64,000 nt of DNA from Seminavis robusta (Eukaryota > Bacillariophyta > Bacillariophyceae > Naviculales > Naviculaceae), in NCBI GenBank assembly GCA_903772945.1, contig CAICTM010000241.1, forward strand, positions 1-64,000. Reading direction: 5' to 3'. Position numbers and translations under genes: made by a program. Shown here piece after piece: positions 44,004 through 52,208 of this stretch. Each line of letters starts with the position of its first letter. Positions within the stretch are counted from its first letter, which is position 1. Under the pieces are notes generated by a model. The model made no database searches and was not told the origin of the DNA. It worked only from the letters and a program-made list of their open reading frames with translations.

Positions 44004-44525
44004 ATGCCGCGACGTCAAACCACCAAGAATTTGAGGACTCCTCCTCCATTACCACCCATCGACAATGTGATTCCGCGACAGCCCGACAAAGCAATGCCAA
44101 CCAGTGAGATCTTTACAAGCCGTCCTGAATATGCTCTTCATGGGTACAAAAACTTCTCGACACGACTTTCAAGCCTTTGAAAGATTGTGAAGCGGCACCT
44201 CTCTAGAACCGATGATGACAAGGCTGCGTTCAGCAATTTCCTCACAAACAATGTTGTGCACAAATTCTCTGCTCATGGTTACCCGGAATGGGATGGATCA
44301 GAAGCAAAAAAGCAATTGGAAGAAGACATCGAGCTTGGCTTACTCGAGACGCTAGAACCCGCGGAGCTTTGGTGCCTTCGAGATGAATACGATCCTTACC
44401 CCCTGAAAGTGTTTAGAGATCACATCTATCAGCTAGCCAAAACAAAGAAATACCTGCATACATTGGATATGAAAGGAAAGAAGCGCTTGAAACCAAAGAT
44501 AAAGAAGAAGAACAAAGCCTCCTAG
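44004..44525 (+). pseudogene. Third gene of the long-TIR transposon, with one in-frame stop
   Basis: The frame from ATG 44004 (MPRRQTTKNLRTPPPLPP...) runs to TGA at 44178-44180, then continues in the same frame (KIVKRHLSRTDDDKAAF...VFRDHIYQLAKTKKYLHT) to 44525, 174 codons in all. The TGA could be a former CGA. The C-terminal part ends in a Lys-rich tail (KKRLKPKIKKKNK), suggesting nucleic-acid binding. I do not recognise the family. An intron removing the stop is not supported by splice signals here. Confidence 0.55.
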
Positions 44526-44599
44526 CTGTCGATAGATGGAGTACGGTCGTAGTCGTCTTGTAATAGCTACTAGTAGTGTCGTTGAAAATTGGCTTAAAG

Positions 44600-44802
44600 A
44601 CTTAGGACAAGATGAAAGATTTAGAGACAGCAACCTTGTCCTATATGACAAGACCAGAAGAGCCAATCTGGCTTATAGGACAAGATTTGAAGACAAGCTT
44701 GAGAATTAGGACAAAACCGTGTTTTCAATCTTGTCTTATTTCAAAATTAGACAAAATCGGAAGCACGTCTGACAAGATACCGCGATTTCCACAGCGTTCC
44801 AG
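44600..44802 (-). repeat. Right terminal inverted repeat
   Basis: Inverted partner of 41948-42130, with TTAGGACAAGAT, AGGACAAGATTTG and ATCTTGTCTTATTTC words. Ends in CGTTCCAG followed by TAGC. Confidence 0.65.
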
Positions 44803-45435
44803 TAGCTTAGAAGCAGATACCTCTAGTGCTTAGCTAGTGCTTAGCTTGCGCTTAGCTAGCTAGAAGTAGACCCCCCCTAGCTAGAAGCACATTCCCATAG
44901 CAAGCTAGAAGCAGATACCCCTAGCTAGCTAGAATCCTAGTTATATAGCGTTCGCTGGCTTTAGAGTTTTTCCTGGTAGAAGCAAATCGCCCTACTAGGA
45001 TGCATGTAAATAGCTTTAGCTGATTTTTAAAAGCACCATCCTAGCTAGGATACCTATTTAGTTTTGCTGACTTATTTGCATTCTAACCCTACCCTTATAC
45101 CTGCAGGGACCACCGTAGCAGGAAAAACAATTAAAGGGGTTGAGGGCTCTGGCAGCAAGACTGCCGAGGTTAACTACTCCAGTACAGTACTGGTAGCTGG
45201 CTAGCAAGTTGCCCACAAAACAAACTACATCATAATCAAGCCATGTATCATGCTGCCACAATTCATGAGCCTGCCGCGATTCGTCTGGTTTCACTCTTGC
45301 ATCCCTCCGAATAAATCAAAGACAGGGCAGAACTCAACTCATGCAAAAGAATACGCTACTGGAAATAGGCTGTTCAAGTCTGCAAACACCAATTCAGGCG
45401 AAGAAAGCTACCAGTATGAATAGGTGTCCTTTTTC
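44803..45435. repeat. Minisatellite of AGAAGCAGATACCCCTA and TAGCTAGC units
   Basis: From 44803 to about 44950 there are several TAGCTAGAAGCAGATACC-type units, matching a unit on the far side of the transposon (41918-41947). The element therefore seems to have jumped into this array. The rest of the interval (44950-45435) shows nothing further. Confidence 0.55.
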
Positions 45436-48258
45436 TCAGTTTTGAACGCATTGAGCTACAAAGTTCCCACGCAATTCTGATGAAGCCGACAGGTCGGCAT
45501 TGACATCGGTTATCAAACCAGCACCAACAGGGGGGAATTGGCCAGTGAATCGATTTTCGGTAATTCCCAAGCATTCTAAATTGGACAACAAGCCAAGTTC
45601 CGTGGGCAGCTGAGACTCAAAGCGGTTTCGGGCCAAGAACAGACCCTTCAAGGATCTGCTAAGGCCAATTTCGGAAGGAATAGGACCCGTGAGACCATTC
45701 TCAGTGACAATAAAGGTAGTGAGCTTTGGCCAAGAAGCGGTCACTGCCGATGTACCATTGAAATCACTTGTCACATAAAACAGTTCTGGCCAGAGAGCTC
45801 CCTCAATGGAATTCTTGAAGATATCCAACACTTGCAGATTGGAGAGGAGGGCCAGACTGGTAGGCAAGGTGCCCTCCAGGTCAAAGTTACTACTCAACCT
45901 GAGACTCTGGAGCTGTCCTGCTTGTCCAATCTCCAAGGGAATAGAACCAGAGAGCCTATTTGCTGTCAAGTCCAACACTTTCAGGGAGGAAAGCTGCCCA
46001 ATTTCACTGGGGAGTGGTCCCTTCAAGTCATTGCCATTTAACAGAAGCTCTTGCAGCTTAGTGGCCAAGCCAAGCTCTGTTGGGATTGTCCCTTGCAAAT
46101 TCGTTTCTGTCAAAATTAAATGTGCCATTTGGGAAGAATCTCCAATGGCGGTGGGGATCGATGCTGTCAACCGAGATGTGTGACCCATAAAGAGGGAACG
46201 AGATGACACAAATAGCTGTGCTGGAATGGTCCCAGTGAAGAAACATTTTGTCAGGTAGATGTACTGGAGTGTGTTGGAGAGCTGGGTCAATTCATTGGGA
46301 ATAGTGCCCTTGATGCTTTGATGTTCAATATCGAGTTCTCGTAGATTGGTCAAGAGTGCCAGTTCTGGTACAAGAGTCCCTCGCAGCCTCGCTTCAGTAT
46401 TCCTGGCCGTGAGGAGGAGCCTTGGATTGGCACTTAGCTGCAAGGATTGATAATGGTAATGGGCATCCCATGGATTAGTTTGCGATGCTTCAGTTGTTGC
46501 CGTGTAGTTGGAACACTTTTGCCGGCCATACACATTGGGCATGCCATACCAGGAACATTCATGTGTCGAATAATCAAGCCATAGATTGTAGGAGTTGGTA
46601 CTTTGGACATGATCAAACCATTTTGGGCCACCAGTGGCATAGAAGACAGTGGCCAAAGCAAATCGCTGCTGTAGCTGTGGCATGCCATAGTTTTGCCAGT
46701 TTTCATCTTGTGTGAGCCATTGAAATGCCTGAACCTGCGGTGATTGTTCGTTTTCAGATAAAATGGCTTGTCGGGTTTCATTGGACAACGATGATTCTTC
46801 TGTGGGAAACACATCTTTCAATGGAAAAGTATACAACGAGATGGCAATCTCTTCTGTGCCTATATCGTCAACTTCTTCTGGGCTGGATTTGTCCTTGGAT
46901 GTTGTAACACCCACCACAATTGCAATAATAATAATCAATGCCAGCAAACCAATCGCACCAGCAATGGTCCAGTATGACAGTTTTTTTCCTTGCATTGTGT
47001 CAGTCATCAATTCTCCAGTAATTGCAACACTTTCCCTTGTTTCATCTTGAAAATTGTGATTATCGTCTGGAGGAGAAGATCCTTCTTCGGCTTGCAGCAT
47101 GGGATCCTGAGAAGGTCCTTCTTCTGTCTGTAGCATGGGATCCTGGTAGCGGCGTGTCAAAACATCCATCCCGCCTTTGTGGAGCTGACTCACTTGCTGT
47201 GGCTGCTGACCTATGGTTGCTCGAAATGCTCCTGGTGCGGCAGGCGACGGCCGGTTATTGCAATGGCGTGTCAGCGGTATGGGTGAAGGGGCATCCAAGC
47301 CATCCCTCATGAGTTGTTCAATGGTGGTCACTCCCGAGGATGTGAATGAGGGTGTCGTCGTCGCAATACCGGTAGATGTGTTGTATTTGAGAGTCGGCAG
47401 ATTCTTTTTATCGCTTGATCCACTTTTGGCATCGATATGTTGTTTTTGGCTACTCGTAGAGCCGGCTGCGAAAGTTTGTATTTTCAACATTTCAGCTCTT
47501 GCCGCTTCGTCCAGAGTCACCACCTGCTGCAAATTCCTTGCTGCCTCTCCGGTCAGACTGGTTTTATCATCTTCGTCCTTGGTCGGCCCAATATGCTGAT
47601 TGTTGCTACTATTTGAGCCAATTCCAAACGTTTGTACCTTCAAAATCTCAGCTCTTGCCGCTTTGTCCAGATCCATCCCCTGCTGCAATGTCCTTGCTGC
47701 CTCTTCATTTCCCGTATCAGTTGTTTCCAACAGCGAGAAACCCTCCATCGCACTGGTTTTATCATCTTCGTCCTTGGTCGGCACAATATGCTGATTGTTG
47801 CTAGTCGTAGAGCGGATTCTGTCCCCTGGGTTGAAGGTTTGTATTTTCAACATCTCAGCTCTTGCCGTTTCATCCAGAGTCACTGCCTGATGAGATGTCC
47901 TTGCTGCCTCTCCAATCGGACTGGTTTTATCTTGTCCGTCCTTGGTCGGCACAATATGTTGTTTTTGGCTACCCGTAGAGCCGGTTCCGAATGTTTGTAG
48001 TTTCAAAGTCTCAGCTCTTGCTGCTTCGTCCAGATCCACTGCCTGCTGCAATGCCCTTGCTGCCTCTCCATTTCTCATTTCGAGGGTACGATCTTGGTAC
48101 TCGGCTGTTGATTCTGATTGGTCGACCACAGCAGGCTTGTTGGTGTAGCTTTCTGGCTTCTCCTCGTCAAGAAACTGCTCTGATTCCAGCCGACTTGGTT
48201 CCTCCTCGTCGTGGAGAATCTCAGCCTGCTGACAAGTAGCCTGAAACTCCGTTGCCAT
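45436..48258 (-). CDS. LRR single-pass membrane protein D with repeated N-tail
   Basis: A 940-aa single-exon protein. Residues about 64-280 hold four ~53-residue repeats (GEAAR.LQQAV.LDEAARAEMLKIQTF....QHIVPTKD). Then come a Pro/Ser stretch with repeated QDPMLQxEEG, a membrane segment (about 430-452, WTIAGAIGLLALIIIIAIVVGV), the cap (FQWLTQDENWQ...FALATVFYATGGPKWF...HECSWYG), and about 12 LRRs. Same inferred topology as its relatives: repeats inside the cell, LRRs outside. The helical repeats could recruit partners. No kinase domain. Confidence 0.87.
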   Translation of the reverse strand: MATEFQATCQQAEILHDEEEPSRLESEQFLDEEKPESYTNKPAVVDQSESTAEYQDRTLEMRNGEAARALQQAVDLDEAARAETLKLQTFGTGSTGSQKQHIVPTKDGQDKTSPIGEAARTSHQAVTLDETARAEMLKIQTFNPGDRIRSTTSNNQHIVPTKDEDDKTSAMEGFSLLETTDTGNEEAARTLQQGMDLDKAARAEILKVQTFGIGSNSSNNQHIGPTKDEDDKTSLTGEAARNLQQVVTLDEAARAEMLKIQTFAAGSTSSQKQHIDAKSGSSDKKNLPTLKYNTSTGIATTTPSFTSSGVTTIEQLMRDGLDAPSPIPLTRHCNNRPSPAAPGAFRATIGQQPQQVSQLHKGGMDVLTRRYQDPMLQTEEGPSQDPMLQAEEGSSPPDDNHNFQDETRESVAITGELMTDTMQGKKLSYWTIAGAIGLLALIIIIAIVVGVTTSKDKSSPEEVDDIGTEEIAISLYTFPLKDVFPTEESSLSNETRQAILSENEQSPQVQAFQWLTQDENWQNYGMPQLQQRFALATVFYATGGPKWFDHVQSTNSYNLWLDYSTHECSWYGMPNVYGRQKCSNYTATTEASQTNPWDAHYHYQSLQLSANPRLLLTARNTEARLRGTLVPELALLTNLRELDIEHQSIKGTIPNELTQLSNTLQYIYLTKCFFTGTIPAQLFVSSRSLFMGHTSRLTASIPTAIGDSSQMAHLILTETNLQGTIPTELGLATKLQELLLNGNDLKGPLPSEIGQLSSLKVLDLTANRLSGSIPLEIGQAGQLQSLRLSSNFDLEGTLPTSLALLSNLQVLDIFKNSIEGALWPELFYVTSDFNGTSAVTASWPKLTTFIVTENGLTGPIPSEIGLSRSLKGLFLARNRFESQLPTELGLLSNLECLGITENRFTGQFPPVGAGLITDVNADLSASSELRGNFVAQCVQN

Positions 48259-48686
48259 GGTTAAAAATTGTTACTGCTGGTGCTTGCTAATACCTGCTTG
48301 GGCTGCTTCTTGGTTGGGTGTGTTCATGCAGCGGACCGCGATCCAAGGGTGAAACAGATGGTCGAGCTCGAGCACAAGACCCCAGCTTGGAACTTGGAGG
48401 GCAGGCAGGCTGTTTCGGAGTAGAGACTTTTAAATGACCACTGCTCCCTTCTTCTGTAGAATGACTGTATCTTCTGCTACGGTGTTCCAGATGACCGAGT
48501 CCAAAAGAAAGTTTCTGAAATTCCGGTTCTGAACCTGCATTCCGCTCTACTGGCTTTTTTAAAAGCCAATGGCGTGTTTTTGGCTGGGACCTCAGCGAAG
48601 ATAAAGATCCAATCCATCAACTGAGGCTCTATCGATGGCTGTTGTACATCTTGCTTGTTCATTATTACATATTGAAGGACTTACTA
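48259..48686. other. Divergent intergenic region
   Basis: About 430 bp between two divergently transcribed genes, so it must hold both promoters. An in-frame upstream ATG (48642) precedes the chosen start of the next gene. No clear TATA-like element. Confidence 0.4.
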
Positions 48687-51600
48687 ATGAAGAAGACTAA
48701 GCAGACGCCAAAGGATGCGGCGTCCATCAAGGATGCTGGCAATAAACTCTTTGCACGGGGGGAGTTTGAGCAAGCAGCCAAATTCTATGAGAGAGGAATT
48801 CGGATGATCGATTCCAAATCAAAAAAGGAGAATGGCAGTAGTACTACCAGTCCGGGTATTCCCCTTGACGATGATACTATCTATCTCAAGGCTGTTTGCC
48901 TCTCCAATCTATCCAACTGCTGGTTTGAACTTGGCGACTATGCCAAGTCCGTCACAGTGGCTCAATCCTGTGTGACCGTGCTAAACGCACTCAAGGAAAC
49001 GTCAGTAGTAGAGCAGGACAAAATCCGTGGGCTGTATCTCAAGAATATCCTGCGAATGGCACGGGCCTACTTTTATGGGCGCAACGTGGAGGACAGTATC
49101 CAGATGTTACAGGAGCTAGCAGCCTGTGAGAATCAGGCATATGCCAAGCGTGCCAAAAAGATGCTCACACAAGTGTCCCAATACCAGCACAACAACAATA
49201 ATAATGACGGTAAGAAGACTCCAGAGGCGCTCCTTCAGAAACCCGTCCGGCTACTTCGAACGGCCCTCATGGAACCCATTGTGGAATACTATCGATTTGG
49301 GCACAATGGAGTCCGGTCCGCTTTAGAGGAAGGGCCCAATTTTAATGGCAAACAAGCAGATACGTCACCCAAAATCCGCCTCAAGGACTGCTTGGAGCTG
49401 GACATTTTGATGGCGGGAATTAACGATGGAAGGCACGTTCTAGCCACCATTATGGATGTCCATGCCCAGTACAAAGAGTTATTGGGTGACAAAAAAGAAA
49501 ATGTCAAGCTAAGAATTGTTTGCAATGACATCAACCGAGCATCCCAAGCTAGATTCGTTTTGACACTGGTGATTCTCCACAAAATTGGGAAGCTTGCCAA
49601 GCAAAGAAAAGATGTCAAAACCAACAAGGGGAAAAAAGCATCCCAGTGGTGTGCTGTTCTTCAATACATCCTCTTGAGTCATGCCATGCCACCATGGGTC
49701 AAAGATATGGCTGTTGCAGCCATGGAAGAAATAATGGAATTCAAAACTCCTGATGCCTTTGAGAAATCCTACCCTTGGTTACAGTGCACCTCGGAACAAG
49801 ACTGGAAGCAAATCCTCCCAATTCTATCCTATTGGATTGCCCAGGTGGGAGGTAAGAATCACAATAAACACTCAACGTTGTGGGACGACATTCCTGATGT
49901 CAAGGAATGCTTAGGACGCCACCTGCATCTCAAGGAACCACTGGATCAAGGTTTGGATATCAACCCTTCAGCTCCACAAGCACAAGCCATGATGAGTGCC
50001 CGTCGTGCTCATGCAAAAGCAGAAATGGATGCGTACGTTCTGCGAATGAGTGACTTCAACAATTGGAGCCCACAAATGAAGCAACAAATGCGTCTCAAGT
50101 TTGGTCCGGGGATCACAGATGAGGATATGGTCAAGGCATATCTGTCGACTATTGGCGAAACTCTGGATTTGGAGGACTTTGATGAGAAGCTCAGTAGCCG
50201 AAAGCATTGGATGGAGTCGCCAGGCATCGAATTGGCACAAAGCTTTCTGAAATCCACAAGGGTGCTACTCCCTCCTTCTCGTCTTTCAGAATGCAGTGCT
50301 TTTTCAAAAATCTATGACAAGGATAAAGGACGGTTTCCAGGGTCAAAACAAGCTGTCGCTGGCTGCATTGATCCAGCAGACCTGAAGGAAGCTGAAGATG
50401 CCGTCATGAGCACATGGTCAACAAATCCGTTCATGTTCGATCCTCTGTATCATTCTGTGTTATTCAGCGAACAGCGGTTCTCACCTGTCCTTGACTTTTT
50501 GAATGACTACATGAACTGTGCCTATGGCTCTGATGTCATTTCTGAAGAAACGAAAGTGAGAGCATTGTTTTGTGAATCACAAGCAGGTACACAGTCGGAC
50601 CCAGAACTGGCAGAATTCTTTGATTGGACCAGCTGTTTCTTCTGGAATGCAGCGCATGCTTTGGTATCGTTGTGTGAGCAATCGGATGCTCTTCAAGTCG
50701 AATGGAACGTTGGGGACATTGTCTCAGTTTGTCAGCGTTACCGTCAGGCGGGGACGAAGCGTTTTCACCGTGCTTTCCTTTCCAACATTCCGGACTACAC
50801 TGGCATCTTGCCTGTCTTCACAGATATCATGCCTTTGTTACATGAAAACAAACCAAAGGTCTCCTCACACATACATCTCGACATTCTTCTCAACTGCCAG
50901 TGCTTCGGAAGCTATGCCCAGTACATTTTTAGCACGACAGCTGTTCCAACTACACGCAAGGCAGAAAATCTATTTGGAATGAAGTACTTGGGCAACGCGG
51001 AGGATTGCGCCTGGCGGGAATATGTATGGACGAGATCTGGAATTCAGAAACATATGTCAAAAGATGAATTTCGCAGATGGTTGCATAGGCTCTTCCTATT
51101 GACCATTCTGCCTCCCGTGCGACCCTTCACTGAGCCCATAAGGGTCAACTATCCGAACAATGTTGCAGCATTTGTTCACACTTGCAAATTTTGTGTGGAT
51201 GAACTGAAGTATCCAACCCACTGGATTTCTTGCGCTCTCGACGAACTGGTTTCAGCTTCGTCAGACAAGCAGTTCTCTACGAAGGCAATCATCCCTGCTA
51301 GTGACCCGCCCCAGCCAACCAAGAGTGAAGGGCAGGATCACAAGGTCGACATCAGTGCATTCACTTTGGACCTCCGGACGCAAATGGCAATCAACATGCA
51401 ACAGCGTCAGCTCTCAAAGCTACCTTTATTGTCTTCGTTGGACGCCAGCTCTCTAGCTTGCTTGGTCCTTCAACAATACGAACTAACCATGCCAATCACT
51501 GTGAATCCGTTGGGCGATGATTACCACCCTAGCTACCAGAGCATGGGGTTGGTGCTGGAGCCAACAAAACCAGAACATCCCATGGATGACGTGGATGAGG

Positions 51601-51893
51601 ACAAGATGGATGATGTGACAAAGCAAATGTTTAGAAGCATGAGCAGGATGATTGGCCGTTTCCGTTCTCCAATCCGCGACGACATTCTAGCACAAGGTTC
51701 CAAAAGCTTTCATGTGCTTTCTTGCCTCGAATGGGAAATGATTGATATGGGTGAATCCAATCGCCTACGGTTCTGCATGAGCCCACAAGACTTTGATCAT
51801 CTTCGCTACCATTATGTTTCTTTGCTGCGAACAGATGGTTGGTTTCGAATTGGAAAACCAATTCAGCTGCTGAAGGCGAAGGCGATCTACTAG
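48687..51893 (+). CDS. TPR protein with DUF4470 domain
   Basis: A single-exon protein of 1068 aa from ATG 48687. The N-terminus has TPR-like pairs of helices (KDAGNKLFARGEFEQAAKFYERGI, then CLSNLSNCWFELGDYAKSV), which bind proteins. Residues about 228-301 match DUF4470 (LDILMAGINDGRHVLATIMDVHAQY...VCNDINRASQARFVLTLVIL), found with TPR or MYND domains in fungi and in dynein-assembly factor 3. The remaining ~750 residues lack a family I recognise; no zinc finger is seen. Role unknown; chaperone-type scaffold is a guess. ATG 48687 is preferred over 48642, which would add a hydrophobic stretch (MYILLVHYYILKDLL) before a TPR that normally starts a cytosolic protein. Confidence 0.7.
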   Translation: MKKTKQTPKDAASIKDAGNKLFARGEFEQAAKFYERGIRMIDSKSKKENGSSTTSPGIPLDDDTIYLKAVCLSNLSNCWFELGDYAKSVTVAQSCVTVLNALKETSVVEQDKIRGLYLKNILRMARAYFYGRNVEDSIQMLQELAACENQAYAKRAKKMLTQVSQYQHNNNNNDGKKTPEALLQKPVRLLRTALMEPIVEYYRFGHNGVRSALEEGPNFNGKQADTSPKIRLKDCLELDILMAGINDGRHVLATIMDVHAQYKELLGDKKENVKLRIVCNDINRASQARFVLTLVILHKIGKLAKQRKDVKTNKGKKASQWCAVLQYILLSHAMPPWVKDMAVAAMEEIMEFKTPDAFEKSYPWLQCTSEQDWKQILPILSYWIAQVGGKNHNKHSTLWDDIPDVKECLGRHLHLKEPLDQGLDINPSAPQAQAMMSARRAHAKAEMDAYVLRMSDFNNWSPQMKQQMRLKFGPGITDEDMVKAYLSTIGETLDLEDFDEKLSSRKHWMESPGIELAQSFLKSTRVLLPPSRLSECSAFSKIYDKDKGRFPGSKQAVAGCIDPADLKEAEDAVMSTWSTNPFMFDPLYHSVLFSEQRFSPVLDFLNDYMNCAYGSDVISEETKVRALFCESQAGTQSDPELAEFFDWTSCFFWNAAHALVSLCEQSDALQVEWNVGDIVSVCQRYRQAGTKRFHRAFLSNIPDYTGILPVFTDIMPLLHENKPKVSSHIHLDILLNCQCFGSYAQYIFSTTAVPTTRKAENLFGMKYLGNAEDCAWREYVWTRSGIQKHMSKDEFRRWLHRLFLLTILPPVRPFTEPIRVNYPNNVAAFVHTCKFCVDELKYPTHWISCALDELVSASSDKQFSTKAIIPASDPPQPTKSEGQDHKVDISAFTLDLRTQMAINMQQRQLSKLPLLSSLDASSLACLVLQQYELTMPITVNPLGDDYHPSYQSMGLVLEPTKPEHPMDDVDEDKMDDVTKQMFRSMSRMIGRFRSPIRDDILAQGSKSFHVLSCLEWEMIDMGESNRLRFCMSPQDFDHLRYHYVSLLRTDGWFRIGKPIQLLKAKAIY

Positions 51894-52208
51894 CTAGCGG
51901 AGGTCGCCGCAATCTCACAGGAACAAAACGGCAAAGGGATCAGCGGATTCGCGGGGATGGGTGCATTTTCAGGGATTCCACCGTGATCTTCGGAACTGAG
52001 TTCCTTGTCGAGTTAGCTAACCAACCAACCGATTGATTTCGTTTGTCTCCACTTGCTGTCACCGCCGATACATAAACTACAACCATTTATCTACTTGTTA
52101 TCCAGTATACACCCAGCTACATGCGATAATATTATGACATCCCCTTTCTTTTCCACCCCCAACCATATTCCCGGTAGCTTCGAAAAAGAGATATACTGAC
52201 CGCCTTTC
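51894..52208. other. Convergent intergenic region
   Basis: Short 3' regions of two convergent genes. No terminator motif recognised. Confidence 0.4.

Larger units (their letters stand above)
41948..44802. mobile_element. Long-TIR DNA transposon, about 2.85 kb, with three genes
   Basis: The ends read CAGGAACGTTGTGGAA and, inverted on the right, CTGGAACGCTGTGGAA. Similarity between the arms continues inward for about 150 bp with gaps, including TTTTGTCCTAATTCTC in both arms. TA lies on both outer sides, a possible 2-bp target duplication, though the flank is TAGCTA-rich so this is weak. Inside are a transposase remnant (plus), an intact spliced gene (minus) and a broken third frame (plus). The arms carry many GACAAGAT words. 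Non-autonomous now. The superfamily is unassigned. Confidence 0.7.
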
